This document shows, in pieces, positions 1 to 7,731 of a DNA stretch of 64,000 nt. This DNA is from Faucicola osloensis_D. Lineage in GTDB: Bacteria; Pseudomonadota; Gammaproteobacteria; Pseudomonadales; Moraxellaceae. Position 1 is the first letter of the stretch; every line of letters starts with the position of its first letter. The notes beneath the pieces are model-generated. The model was not told where the DNA came from. It made no database searches and saw only the letters and a program-made list of their open reading frames with translations. The stretch is taken from assembly GCA_020041925.1 (NCBI GenBank), contig CP083409.1; one strand, 5' to 3'. Made by a program: the position numbers and the translations under genes.

Positions 1-235
1 TCGTGATGCTTATCACGGCGTGCTTATCGGTGCTGGTGGCTATACCGCAGAAAAAGCAGACGCGCTAATTCGTGATGGCTTAATTGATGCCGTCGCTTTT
101 GGTCGCAGTTATATCGCAAATCCAGATTTGGTTGAGCGTTTTCACCAAAATGCGCCGCTTAATCAACCAAACCCAGCCACTTTTTATGGTGGTGATCAAG
201 AAGGCTATACGGATTATCCTGCGTTAGCCCAATAA
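1..235 (+). CDS. Old yellow enzyme family NADH:flavin oxidoreductase, 3' end
   Basis: This is the last 77 codons of a gene that begins before the window; the frame enters at base 2. The residues around HGVLIGAGGYT, then a stretch ending VAFGRSYIANPDLVERF, match the C-terminal FMN-binding part of old yellow enzymes such as NemA and xenobiotic reductases. In that family the GRxxIANPDL segment closes the TIM barrel near the FMN phosphate. These enzymes reduce enones, maleimides or nitro compounds with NAD(P)H in the cytoplasm. The closing YTDYPAL also fits NemA-like members. The subfamily cannot be fixed without the N-terminus. A hairpin terminator follows about 40 bases downstream. Confidence 0.88.
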   Translation, partial: RDAYHGVLIGAGGYTAEKADALIRDGLIDAVAFGRSYIANPDLVERFHQNAPLNQPNPATFYGGDQEGYTDYPALAQ

Positions 236-270
236 TTGTACTAGCGAAAATAATCGTATTAGCGAATATG

Positions 271-309
271 AAAACCCCGATCGTGTGATGACATGAGCGG
301 GGTTTTTTA
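271..309 (+). terminator. Intrinsic terminator after the oxidoreductase gene
   Basis: AACCCCG pairs with CGGGGTT across a loop of about 18 bases and is followed by a run of T. It lies just downstream of the stop codon at 235. Confidence 0.75.
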
Positions 310-440
310 TTGTGCTGATAAAACAAACAAATTTTTTTACTAAACTTATCATGAAAGTGAATAGAAAATCTGCTAATAATAAAGCGGCAATAGCAAATTG
401 TCATATTAAAAAATAGTCAAACAAAGACAAGGAGAACGAA

Positions 441-812
441 ATGAAAACACGTTTTACAGCCCCCTTATTTGGGGCAGCTATAGCCCTGTTATCGGTAGCG
501 GCAACCACCCAAACTGCCACTGCCGCGACAGCTACTAAAATTATTTTCCCAAAGGGTAGCTACTGTGCCAGTTACTCAGGTGATTTTAGTAAAAGTAAAA
601 CCTATAGCCTGTATCTGTTAAAAAACCAAGGTTTTGAAGTCAAAGCCGCCAATATGGAAGACGGTATCCACATTAGAGATGCACGGGGTGTGCTGCGAGG
701 TGAATGGATTGACGACAATACTTATCGAATTCACACGCGCATGAAAGGTCTGCATTATGTGACAGTACGCAGTCCGTATGGCGACCAACAAGTTGAGTTT
801 TGCGCGTATTAA
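441..812 (+). CDS. Small secreted protein resembling PliG-type lysozyme inhibitors
   Basis: The protein has 123 residues. The first 28 or so form a clear Sec signal peptide (basic start, hydrophobic core, Ala-rich cleavage region), so it should act in the periplasm or outside. Two cysteines, at about 42 and 121, could form a disulfide joining the ends of the mature domain. The mature start, FPKGSYCASYSG followed by KTYSLYLLKNQ, resembles the FxKGxxxAxYSG...TYxxYxxKxQ pattern I recall for PliG, the periplasmic inhibitor of g-type lysozyme. That resemblance is by eye only. A good ribosome site (AAGGAGAACGAA) precedes the ATG. It stands alone, with the next gene on the opposite strand. Function is not established. 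Confidence 0.6.
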   Translation: MKTRFTAPLFGAAIALLSVAATTQTATAATATKIIFPKGSYCASYSGDFSKSKTYSLYLLKNQGFEVKAANMEDGIHIRDARGVLRGEWIDDNTYRIHTRMKGLHYVTVRSPYGDQQVEFCAY

Positions 813-838
813 TTTAATAAGGGTTGGGGGTTTTGCTA

Positions 839-1750
839 TTAGCCAAAACTTGAAAATACCACCATTAACACCGGTGAGATGATATTAACCAAAAACCCAA
901 AGCTCATGGCAAGCGGTACCACTTCATTTCCCCCTGAGCTTTGGATGATAGGCAAGGTAAAATCCATAGTAGTCACCCCGCCCAAACCCACCGCCGTGGT
1001 TGGGTATTTGCGAATCAGCATAGGGATAAACAGTAGCGCCGTGAACTCACGTAACAAATCATTGAGCAATGCCACACTTCCCCAAACTGCGCCATAGGCA
1101 TCAGTCATGATAATTCCCGACAACGAATACCAGCCATAGCCAGAGGATAGCGCTAACCCTTGGGTGAAGGTCACATCAGGCATTATCAGCGCGTACACTA
1201 AACCACCGACTGCCACACTGAGACAAAAAATCACACAAGCTTGTACGCCGCGTTTGTTGACCAATACCTGCCGTAACGTCATCCCCGAATGCGACAACTG
1301 AAAGCCCACCAATAGAATCAGCAAAATTAACAAACCCTTGATGATGCCATCAATCGGCAAATCCGTTATTGGCAGAAATTTGCCCAGTACAAAACCCAAT
1401 ACCACACAGCACAACTGAACGAGGCTTCCTGTGATGCTAAAACCTGCTTGGCTATGCTTATGGGGGATAGCACGTTGCCAAGGATGTAGCTTGTCAAACA
1501 TCAGCAAACTGATAAAACCTGCACCTAGTGTACAAATCGCCAATATCGCCACATTGGTGCCAATAAACCCAATCTGCGCGCCCAAGTCAGGAATCTGCGA
1601 CAACGAAAGACCAATAAAGGTTAAAATCACAAACACCAAGTTGGTCAGTAGCTTGTCTACCAGCGGCATGAATCGTTGCGGTAATGGCAGTAAAAACCCG
1701 ACCACCAAAGGGGTAAGAATCAGAACAAGGGTGATAAAATTTTCCAACAT
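839..1750 (-). CDS. lysO: LysO-family lysine exporter
   Basis: The protein is a 303-residue polytopic inner-membrane protein with about eight to ten hydrophobic segments. It matches the LysO/YbjE (DUF340) family, whose E. coli member exports L-lysine and the toxic analogue thialysine. Visible support is the family segment GYGWYSLSG at 204-212, followed by ADAYG-like polar residues in membrane regions and the typical two-half layout with a cytoplasmic loop near residues 85-105. The length fits the family. It is transcribed alone, toward the small secreted protein. In E. coli, lysO is controlled by ArgP and a lysine-sensing leader; I do not see such a leader here. The family is fairly certain, the substrate less so. 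Confidence 0.82.
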   Translation of the reverse strand: MLENFITLVLILTPLVVGFLLPLPQRFMPLVDKLLTNLVFVILTFIGLSLSQIPDLGAQIGFIGTNVAILAICTLGAGFISLLMFDKLHPWQRAIPHKHSQAGFSITGSLVQLCCVVLGFVLGKFLPITDLPIDGIIKGLLILLILLVGFQLSHSGMTLRQVLVNKRGVQACVIFCLSVAVGGLVYALIMPDVTFTQGLALSSGYGWYSLSGIIMTDAYGAVWGSVALLNDLLREFTALLFIPMLIRKYPTTAVGLGGVTTMDFTLPIIQSSGGNEVVPLAMSFGFLVNIISPVLMVVFSSFG

Positions 1751-2024
1751 ACCGCGACGCTTCCAAACAGGGTTTAAACACAGGCTAATCGCAATATTTT
1801 GCCGTCAGCACTTGGTTTAAAAAATTAAAAGTCGCTATTGTACCCATAAATGCATCAAGTTGGCGAATATTTGCCATAATGCATGGTTTAAGCGTGCAAT
1901 CAATTGCTTGGTAACACATTTGTAGTATGATTGAACAAATAGTTGTGTAAGATAAGCACATCCAATCATCTTACGCGTTAGATGACTTTATTAGCCGTTA
2001 ATTTTTTCAATTTGTAGGATTACT

Positions 2025-3098
2025 ATGAGACATTTTTATTTTGATATTGTCTTTACCACGATTGCGCTGGCAATTGCAGCGTGGTGGGGTTTTTCGCATG
2101 GTGGCGTTAGCACTATGATGTCGGCGCTGTTTGTCACGCTGATTTTGGCAGTGATGGAGATTTCGCTGTCGTTTGATAATGCGGTGGTCAATGCCTCGGT
2201 ACTCAAAACGTGGGATAAGTTTTGGAAAATGATTTTCTTGACTGTGGGTATGCTCATCGCGGTATTTGGTATGCGTCTCGTATTCCCGATTGTCATCGTC
2301 GCTGTGACTGCGGATATGGGCATGATGGATGTCATCAACATGGCGCTCAACAACCCGAAAGAGTACTCGGCAAAGCTCATTGAGCACCATGCAGAGATTG
2401 CGGCGTTTGGTGGGATGTTCTTGTTGCTCGTCTTTTTAAACTTCCTCTTTGATGAAAAAGAAGTGATGTGGTTTGAATGGCTGGAGCGTAAGCTTGCGCG
2501 CTTTGGCAAGGTCGATGCCATGAGCGTGTTTGTAGCATTGGCGTTGTTGATGATAGCACTGTTTTGGGTAGATCCAGCGCGTAAAGCCGCTGTATTGACC
2601 GCAGGTGTGTTTGGTATTTTGATTTATCTAGCCACCAATGTGTTATCAAGCCTTTTAGAAGGCGCGGACGATGATGATGAATCAACCCCCGATGTGATTG
2701 AAGGCAAAGAAGTCGCTGGCGCGATTGCCAAAGGCGGTATTGCAGGCTTTTTATATCTTGAAGTACTCGATGCGTCGTTTAGTTTTGATGGGGTGATTGG
2801 TGCGTTTGCCATTACCAATGACGTGATTATCATCATGCTCGGTTTGGCAATTGGTGCGATGTTTGTGCGATCCATGACCATTTTCTTGGTAGAAAAAGGC
2901 ACGCTCGATGAGTTTGTGTATCTAGAACATGGCGCGCATTATGCGATTGGTGCGTTGGCGGTCATCATGCTATTGGCAACTGTGCATATCGAGGTGCCAG
3001 AAATCGTGACGGGTTTGATTGGGATTGCCTTTATCGTATGGGCAGTGATTAATTCTATCAGCTACCGTAAGCGCGAAGAAGTCTTAGCGAAACACTAA
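2025..3098 (+). CDS. DUF475 family TerC-like integral membrane protein
   Basis: The protein has 357 residues and about nine transmembrane segments. It carries two related halves: EISLSFDNAVV at 45-55 and EVLDASFSFDGVI at 246-258. This acidic, Asp-containing repeated motif in the membrane is the hallmark of the TerC/DUF475 group in the LysE superfamily, where it is thought to coordinate or move metal ions. A very acidic loop (DDDDES near 215-220) lies between the halves. Two terD genes and an AIM24-like gene follow on the same strand. This is the usual setting for tellurite/chemical-stress modules, in which TerC-like membrane proteins work with soluble calcium-binding TerD proteins. A terminator lies about 150 bases downstream, so it may be transcribed separately. 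Its exact substrate is unknown. Confidence 0.85.
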   Translation: MRHFYFDIVFTTIALAIAAWWGFSHGGVSTMMSALFVTLILAVMEISLSFDNAVVNASVLKTWDKFWKMIFLTVGMLIAVFGMRLVFPIVIVAVTADMGMMDVINMALNNPKEYSAKLIEHHAEIAAFGGMFLLLVFLNFLFDEKEVMWFEWLERKLARFGKVDAMSVFVALALLMIALFWVDPARKAAVLTAGVFGILIYLATNVLSSLLEGADDDDESTPDVIEGKEVAGAIAKGGIAGFLYLEVLDASFSFDGVIGAFAITNDVIIIMLGLAIGAMFVRSMTIFLVEKGTLDEFVYLEHGAHYAIGALAVIMLLATVHIEVPEIVTGLIGIAFIVWAVINSISYRKREEVLAKH

Positions 3099-3412
3099 AA
3101 AACACTAAAGAGACTGAGGCTCATGCCTAACCGTAGCGGTATTTAGGATGCTGGCTTGAGCTTAATATCCCTTAAGCTTTTGACACATAAATATAACAGC
3201 TTAATGTAGCCTAATGCTGGACAAATTCTACCACCAAAGGTATAGTTAAAACGTGAGTTTCGGCTCACGTTTTGTTTTTTTAGGCGATTTTTTACGGTGT
3301 TTAAAGTTTTTGTCTGGGCGCGCTTTTGGTCTGAGAGTGAAAGGTGCAGCGCATGACAACGGACATCGATTTACTTATTTGACTTCAAAAATTTATTACA
3401 AAGGATAAAACA
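3099..3412. other. Spacer between the DUF475 gene and the first terD
   Basis: This 314-base non-coding stretch holds an intrinsic terminator at 3248-3281. After it comes about 130 bases of leader that ends in a strong ribosome site (AAAGGAT) seven bases before the terD ATG. I see no open frame or clear promoter hexamers. Confidence 0.6.
3248..3281 (+). terminator. Intrinsic terminator after the DUF475 gene
   Basis: AAAACGTGAG pairs perfectly with CTCACGTTTT around a six-base loop and is followed by GTTTTTTT. Confidence 0.85.
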
Positions 3413-3988
3413 ATGGCAATTAGCTTAACCAAAGGTGGTAATGTTAATTTATCAAAGGAAGCACCGAATTTAACCAACATGGCCGTTGGTCTTGGCTGGA
3501 ACCCACGTGCCACTGACGGGCAAGCCTTTGACTTAGACGCGGTCGCGTTTTTGGTCAATGAATCGGGTAAAGTACGGGCAGATGCAGATTTTATTTTCTT
3601 TAACAACCTAAAATCATCTGATGGCTCGGTAGAGCATACGGGTGATAACCGCACCGGTGAAGGCGATGGCGATGATGAAGTCATCAAAGTAGATTTAACT
3701 AAAGTCCCAGCCGATGTAAGCAAAGTGGTATTTTGTGCGGTGATTTATGATGGTCAAGCGCGTAACCAAAACTTTGGTCAAGTAGCAAACGCTTATATTC
3801 GCATCGTCAATACCCAAGGCGGCGCTGAAGTGGCTCGTTACGATTTGTCAGAAGACAGTAGCACCGAGACAGCGATGATTTTTGGTGAGCTTTATAAGAA
3901 CAATGGCGAGTGGAAATTCCGCGCGGTTGGACAAGGTTTTGCTGGCGGTCTAGGGCCATTGGCTGCGTCATATGGCGTTGCTGTTTAG
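3413..3988 (+). CDS. TerD family calcium-binding stress protein (first copy)
   Basis: The protein has 191 residues, the normal size for one TerD domain. TerD proteins are cytoplasmic beta-sandwich proteins that bind two calcium ions and are tied to resistance to tellurite, phage and other stresses. Visible signatures are the start MAISLTKGGNVNL, GLGW at 27-30, FDLDA at 39-43, and the acidic calcium site HTGDNRTGEGDGDDE at 75-89. After these come WKFRAVGQGF and the typical GL-rich end. The ATG follows AAAGGATAAAACA. It lies downstream of a TerC-like membrane protein and upstream of an AIM24-like protein and a second TerD, which supports a shared stress role. It is 11 residues shorter in the N-terminal loop than the second copy and lacks that copy's Gly-rich insert. 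Confidence 0.93.
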   Translation: MAISLTKGGNVNLSKEAPNLTNMAVGLGWNPRATDGQAFDLDAVAFLVNESGKVRADADFIFFNNLKSSDGSVEHTGDNRTGEGDGDDEVIKVDLTKVPADVSKVVFCAVIYDGQARNQNFGQVANAYIRIVNTQGGAEVARYDLSEDSSTETAMIFGELYKNNGEWKFRAVGQGFAGGLGPLAASYGVAV

Positions 3989-4023
3989 TTTTTTGGCTAA
4001 AAGTTTTTAACATTTTTTTAACA

Positions 4024-4052
4024 ATGGGGTGGCATCGGCTTGCCCCTTTTTT
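4024..4052 (+). terminator. Probable terminator after the first terD
   Basis: GGGG and CCCC bracket an inner imperfect stem and are followed directly by seven T residues, 36 bases after the terD stop. It could also act as an attenuator for the AIM24-like gene downstream. Confidence 0.55.
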
Positions 4053-4070
4053 TCAGCATAACCGTTTGTT

Positions 4071-4142
4071 TAGCCCGAGCGTTTTTTTAAGCTTGAGCAC
4101 TTTTTTAAGCCTAAGGGCTTTTTCAAACTTAGCTACTTTTAT
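4071..4142 (+). repeat. Four imperfect 18-bp tandem repeats
   Basis: Units start at 4071, 4089, 4107 and 4125. Each begins (T/A)A(G/A)C, has a G/A-rich middle, and ends in a T tract. The third unit also forms a small hairpin (AAGCC-TAAG-GGCTT) before five T, so the array could influence read-through from terD to the AIM24-like gene. It is non-coding. Confidence 0.7.
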
Positions 4143-4182
4143 TATCATTTTTGCCACTTAGTTTATAAGGATACATTAACCT

Positions 4183-4935
4183 ATGGCAGCGACGTTTAGT
4201 ATGATTGGGACGATTGAGCCATTTTTGCATTGTAATCTCAAAAAAGGCGATTCGATTTATTGCGAATCCAACGCCATGGTCATGATGGAGTCAAATCTTG
4301 AGCTTAAAGGTCAGATGCGTGGCGGCATCATGCAAGCTTTGATGCGCCGATTTGCCAATGACGAGTCGATTTTTCAACAGCAAATTGAAGCGGTAAATGG
4401 TGAGGGTGACTGCTTACTGGCGCCCACACTTGATGGTGATATGCAAATTTTAGACGTCGGCGCCAATCAGTATACGCTCAGTGACGGTGCCTTTGTGGCA
4501 GCGACTAATGGTGTTGATTTACGTGCCAATATCCAGCGCAATTTAGGCGGCGCTGTATTTGGGGATACGGGTGGCTTTATGGTCATGCAAACGCAAGGCC
4601 AAGGTCAGCTCGTGGTATCTGGGTTTGGCTCTTTGTTTGAGATTGATGTCACGCCTGATAAAGATGTGATTATTGATAATGGTCATGTGGTATGCTGGGA
4701 TAGCCGACTGCAATATAGCCTATCAATGGCGACCAGCCAGAAAAAAGGCTTTTTGGGTAATATCATCAATTCAGTCACGAGCGGCGAAGGCATGGTACTA
4801 AAATTCTCAGGTCAAGGCAAAGTAGTAATTTGCTCACGCAACCGTGATACTTACCAAGGCTGGATTCAAAGTTTACTGGGGTCAAACTCAGGCGGACGCG
4901 GTGGCAATGAAGGTATTTTAGGCGGTTTGTTATAG
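4183..4935 (+). CDS. AIM24 family (TIGR00266-type) protein
   Basis: The protein has 250 residues and matches the AIM24/TIGR00266 family of beta-sandwich proteins, named after a yeast mitochondrial protein and common in bacteria beside terD genes. Typical elements are the early GDSIYCESNAMVMM stretch, then MRGGIMQALMRR near 45-56, the repeated GxG-rich strands (GQGQLVVSGFGSLFEI), a DNGHVVCWD turn near 165, and a Gly-rich end with WIQSLLG then GGRGG. No signal peptide or membrane segment is evident, so it is probably cytoplasmic. The biochemical role of the family is unknown; membrane-stress roles have been suggested. The start ATG has AAGGATACATTAACCT upstream. It sits between two terD genes, which argues for function in the same module. 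Confidence 0.85.
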   Translation: MAATFSMIGTIEPFLHCNLKKGDSIYCESNAMVMMESNLELKGQMRGGIMQALMRRFANDESIFQQQIEAVNGEGDCLLAPTLDGDMQILDVGANQYTLSDGAFVAATNGVDLRANIQRNLGGAVFGDTGGFMVMQTQGQGQLVVSGFGSLFEIDVTPDKDVIIDNGHVVCWDSRLQYSLSMATSQKKGFLGNIINSVTSGEGMVLKFSGQGKVVICSRNRDTYQGWIQSLLGSNSGGRGGNEGILGGLL

Positions 4936-5014
4936 TCAGTTTCTGCTAAACCGTTATTAACCTTTTAAAACATAGCTAGATAGAATAGTAAAAAAATAAA
5001 ATAAGGAAACCAAC

Positions 5015-5620
5015 ATGGCAGTGAATTTATCGAAAGGTCAAAAAATCTCGCTAGAAAAAGAAGCAGGTGGCGCACTCAGCCAAATCAAAATGGGTCTGGG
5101 TTGGGATGTCGGTGCTGCGCCGCAAAAATCAGGTGGTTTTTTGGGTGGCTTGTTTGGCGGTGGTGGCAGTGGCAGCAGCATTGACTTGGATGCGTCGTGT
5201 ATCATGCTTGATGCCAACAAACAAATGGTGGATGCGATTTGGTTTGGACAATTGCAGTCAAAAGACAGTAGCATACAACACACAGGCGACAACCGCACTG
5301 GTGCTGGTGATGGCGATGACGAAGTGATTAATGTCAATTTATCTCGTATCCCTGACCATGTGCAAGCCTTGGTTTTTACTGTCAATAGCTTTACGGGTCA
5401 AACTTTTGCTACGGTCAATAATGCGTTTTGTCGTTTGGTAAATGCCAGCAATAACAGTGAAGTTGCCCGTTATGATTTGTCAGCCCAAGGCAGTCATACC
5501 GCGCTGATTTTGGCAAAAATTTATCGTCATAACGGTGAGTGGAAAATGCATGCCATTGGTGAAACCGCGTCAGGTCGTACCTTTCATGATTTGATGCCTG
5601 CGATTTTACCGCACGTGTAA
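5015..5620 (+). CDS. TerD family calcium-binding stress protein (second copy, Gly-rich insert)
   Basis: The protein is a 201-residue TerD with the same skeleton as the copy at 3413-3988: MAVNLSKGQKISL start, GLGW at 27-30, IDLDA at 56-60, and calcium site HTGDNRTGAGDGDDE at 89-103. The difference is a Gly/Ser-rich insert at about residues 36-55 (GGFLGGLFGGGGSGSS) between the first strands. It carries one short hydrophobic patch that could act as a flexible tether or binding loop. Similar inserts are known in one TerD subtype. The start has AAGGAAACCAAC upstream of ATG. It closes the module, and a strong terminator follows at 5658. It probably works with the DUF475 protein, the AIM24-like protein and the first TerD. 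Confidence 0.92.
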   Translation: MAVNLSKGQKISLEKEAGGALSQIKMGLGWDVGAAPQKSGGFLGGLFGGGGSGSSIDLDASCIMLDANKQMVDAIWFGQLQSKDSSIQHTGDNRTGAGDGDDEVINVNLSRIPDHVQALVFTVNSFTGQTFATVNNAFCRLVNASNNSEVARYDLSAQGSHTALILAKIYRHNGEWKMHAIGETASGRTFHDLMPAILPHV

Positions 5621-5657
5621 CTGCGCTTTTTGATGTTAAGCAATAATGCGCAGCCAT

Positions 5658-5690
5658 AAAAAAAGCCCTGTGACACGCAGGGCTTTTTAT
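5658..5690 (+). terminator. Intrinsic terminator ending the ter module
   Basis: AAAAGCCCTG pairs with CAGGGCTTTT around a seven-base loop, with flanking A and T tracts, 38 bases after the terD stop. Confidence 0.88.
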
Positions 5691-5757
5691 TTTGATAGCT
5701 ATTTTTGACAAGTTTGTGTGGATTTTGCGTTGGTGGGTTTTGCATACGGTGTGGGTT

Positions 5758-5766
5758 TGCTAAAAT
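5758..5766 (+). promoter_or_regulatory. Candidate extended -10 element before the NSS-like gene
   Basis: TGCTAAAAT fits the extended -10 consensus (TGnTAnAAT). A weak TTTGCA/TTGCAT lies about 15-16 bases upstream. It is 130 bases before the start codon at 5898, just after the ter-module terminator. Confidence 0.35.
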
Positions 5767-5897
5767 AGCGGCGATTTAGTTTTGCACTGTTGAATTTTAC
5801 AGTCATTTTTTTACAGTCAGTTTTTTAAAATCACTTTAGCGAATTGACTCAAATAATTTTGTGACAATAACCCACCGCTACAAAGGAATCCAACACC

Positions 5898-6989
5898 ATG
5901 CCATTTAATCGTTTACAGCCGATGTTGATAGCAAGCTTGCTGCCGCTGCTGGTTTTTACTTGGTTTAGCCGTGACTACATTGGGCAGGTTGATTTTTGGT
6001 TGTTGTGGCTAGTGGCGATGACCTTGGTCGGGTTGCCATTGGTGTTTGCAGAGATTGGTTTGGCGCATCGTAGTGGCACGTCTCCGCTGGTCGGTCTGCC
6101 CATGTTGACCCGTGAAGCTGACGTGTCAACGGTTTGGCGAGGGTTTGGTTGGCTGACTATAGTGCTGTTGCTGGCGGTTGTGGGGCATTTACTGGCAAGT
6201 AGTGGCGAGGTTATCCATCCGCTGGTGAGCAATATTGCTCTGCCTGCCTTGTTAGCCATTATGGTGCTGATAGTGATTGGTTTGAGTTTTATCAAGCATT
6301 TGGCAGGTTGGTTGGCGGTCGGTTTTGCCGTTGCCGCGTTGGTTGTCAATGTCATGCAAGGTGGGTTTGTCGCGTGGCAGATGACAGCGACGTCCTTGAC
6401 GGAGTGGGCAGGGGCGGTAGTGTTGGCGCTGGTCTGTGTTGGCGCAGGTACGGGGCTATACTGGCATGCGCGCATCCACCAAATGCTCACGATGAATACT
6501 ACGGCGACAGATCAAGCACGCGAATCCGCGAGTCGCTATGTATTACCGGTGTGGAGTTTTCAGTTATTAGTGGGTGCGCTGATTGCCATGACTTTATCGC
6601 CAAACAGCGCGATGGCGGCAGTGTTGAATGCATTGGCAATGCTGGCAGGGGCGGCGTATTTACTGCATATTTTGACCCATCAAGTGTCATTACGCTGGCA
6701 GCAACAGCAATTTAACTTTTTGGTATTGGTGGTATTGGCAGTGCTTAGCCTTGCGCTAGCCATGGTACCAACTGCTTGGCTCAATCAGCTGATTATTGTA
6801 ATAAGTTTAGTCACGGCGGTATGGCTAGCCGTATTTGCAGGCTGGCAAATGAAAATCAGCCATCTGCGCAAATCATTGAATTTTAGCTCAGAAGGCTTAT
6901 ATAACCTTTGGCGCATTGCGGTGCGTATTATTGTGCCATTGGCGGTGATTTTGGCGATGGTGGGGTGGGTGCTAGGATTGGCAAAATGA
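5898..6989 (+). CDS. Polytopic membrane protein, divergent sodium:neurotransmitter symporter-like
   Basis: The protein has 363 residues with roughly ten to eleven hydrophobic helices, so it is an inner-membrane protein. The region LVGLPLVFAEIGLAHRSG at about 43-60, followed by a helix starting VWRGFGWLT, resembles the GxPLLxxExxLG...WRxxGW pattern of bacterial sodium-dependent (NSS/SNF) transporters. The protein is shorter than the usual 440-500 residues, and the first helix lacks the classic GNxWRFP sequence, so the assignment is tentative. The ribosome site AAAGGAATCC precedes ATG. Its stop overlaps the rnfH start by ATGA, implying translational coupling. Substrate unknown. Confidence 0.55.
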   Translation: MPFNRLQPMLIASLLPLLVFTWFSRDYIGQVDFWLLWLVAMTLVGLPLVFAEIGLAHRSGTSPLVGLPMLTREADVSTVWRGFGWLTIVLLLAVVGHLLASSGEVIHPLVSNIALPALLAIMVLIVIGLSFIKHLAGWLAVGFAVAALVVNVMQGGFVAWQMTATSLTEWAGAVVLALVCVGAGTGLYWHARIHQMLTMNTTATDQARESASRYVLPVWSFQLLVGALIAMTLSPNSAMAAVLNALAMLAGAAYLLHILTHQVSLRWQQQQFNFLVLVVLAVLSLALAMVPTAWLNQLIIVISLVTAVWLAVFAGWQMKISHLRKSLNFSSEGLYNLWRIAVRIIVPLAVILAMVGWVLGLAK

Positions 6990-7261
6990 TTACGGTTGAT
7001 ATAGCCTTTGCGCCCGATAGCCAAACACAGTTGCGGTTAACCCTGCAACTTGCTGATGATAGCCGCGTGATTGATGCAGTCAATGCAACAGGCTGGCAAC
7101 AGCAGTATCCGCAGATTTTTAGCTATAGTGTCGGTGTGTTTTCCCATAAACTAGACTGGCAAAGTGCTATCAACACAGGCGATAGAATCGAAATCTATCG
7201 CCCTTTGACCATCGACCCGCAAAACAAACGCAAATTACTGTCCAAAAAATCAAAGCGATGA
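6986..7261 (+). CDS. rnfH: RnfH family ubiquitin-like protein
   Basis: The protein has 91 residues, beginning at the ATG that overlaps the previous stop (ATGA). An upstream in-frame start at 6908 lies wholly inside the preceding gene and is rejected. It matches RnfH/UPF0125, a beta-grasp fold protein: a first strand with ITVDIAFA, a middle VGVFSHKLDW, then GDRIEIYRPL at about 69-78 followed by the basic DPQNKRK tail typical of the family. Across gamma-proteobacteria rnfH is found beside bamE (smpA) and ratA, and here bamE lies convergent just downstream. Function is poorly defined despite the name, which comes from association with rnf genes in other bacteria. Confidence 0.85.
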   Translation: MITVDIAFAPDSQTQLRLTLQLADDSRVIDAVNATGWQQQYPQIFSYSVGVFSHKLDWQSAINTGDRIEIYRPLTIDPQNKRKLLSKKSKR

Positions 7262-7292
7262 GGGTGTCACCCAATATTATTGTATAGCGCAC

Positions 7293-7336
7293 AAAAAAAG
7301 CCAATCACAGCATCACGGCAATGATTGGCTTTTTTA
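7293..7336. terminator. Bidirectional terminator between rnfH and bamE
   Basis: AAAGCCAATCA pairs with TGATTGGCTTT, flanked by A7 and T6 tracts, so it can end transcription from both sides. Confidence 0.85.
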
Positions 7337-7347
7337 GTCAAAAAAAC

Positions 7348-7731
7348 TTACTGAGTCACGGCTGGGCGCTCGATACGGGTGACAATACCATTTTGGTCAA
7401 AATAAATTTTGGCGTATTGTTGGGCGTTATGAATTGCTGGCTTGTTGGCGCGTTTAGCGTTAGTACCTGGGGTAAAATCGTACAGATAATCCCAACGTAC
7501 CGGATTTAGGGTGTCTCTAAAGGTTGGGCTACCTAGTATATAGAGCACTTGATTGGCATTCATACCCACTTGCACTTGGCTTAATTTGTCTTCATGAATC
7601 GGCTTGCCTTGTGGGATATCGATTTTGTACACGCTAAACCATGAGCAACCTGGTAATACGCTGACGCTGCTAATTACGGCAACCAAAGGCAGGACTGCCA
7701 GTTTTTTTGATACTGTTGTGATAGATGTCAT
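7348..7731 (-). CDS. bamE: Outer membrane assembly lipoprotein BamE
   Basis: The protein is a 127-residue lipoprotein of the SmpA/OmlA family, a subunit of the BAM complex that folds and inserts beta-barrel proteins. The signal peptide ends in the lipobox LPGC, so Cys29 would be lipidated and the protein anchored in the outer membrane facing the periplasm. The mature part shows the BamE pattern: YKIDIPQGKPI, then VGMNANQVLYILGSP (65-79 region), RWDYLYDF and KIYFDQNGIVTRIE. It is divergent from fur across a 320-base region, an arrangement known from other gamma-proteobacteria (omlA-fur in pseudomonads). Confidence 0.95.
   Translation of the reverse strand: MTSITTVSKKLAVLPLVAVISSVSVLPGCSWFSVYKIDIPQGKPIHEDKLSQVQVGMNANQVLYILGSPTFRDTLNPVRWDYLYDFTPGTNAKRANKPAIHNAQQYAKIYFDQNGIVTRIERPAVTQ

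Noticed and set aside
159..404. Open frame on the minus strand across the first spacer
   Set aside because: It runs over a terminator and the end of the oxidoreductase gene; no ribosome site or domain.
2025..5620. ter module as part of a prophage or island
   Set aside because: No integrase, transposase, tRNA or direct-repeat border; codon use looks like the neighbours.
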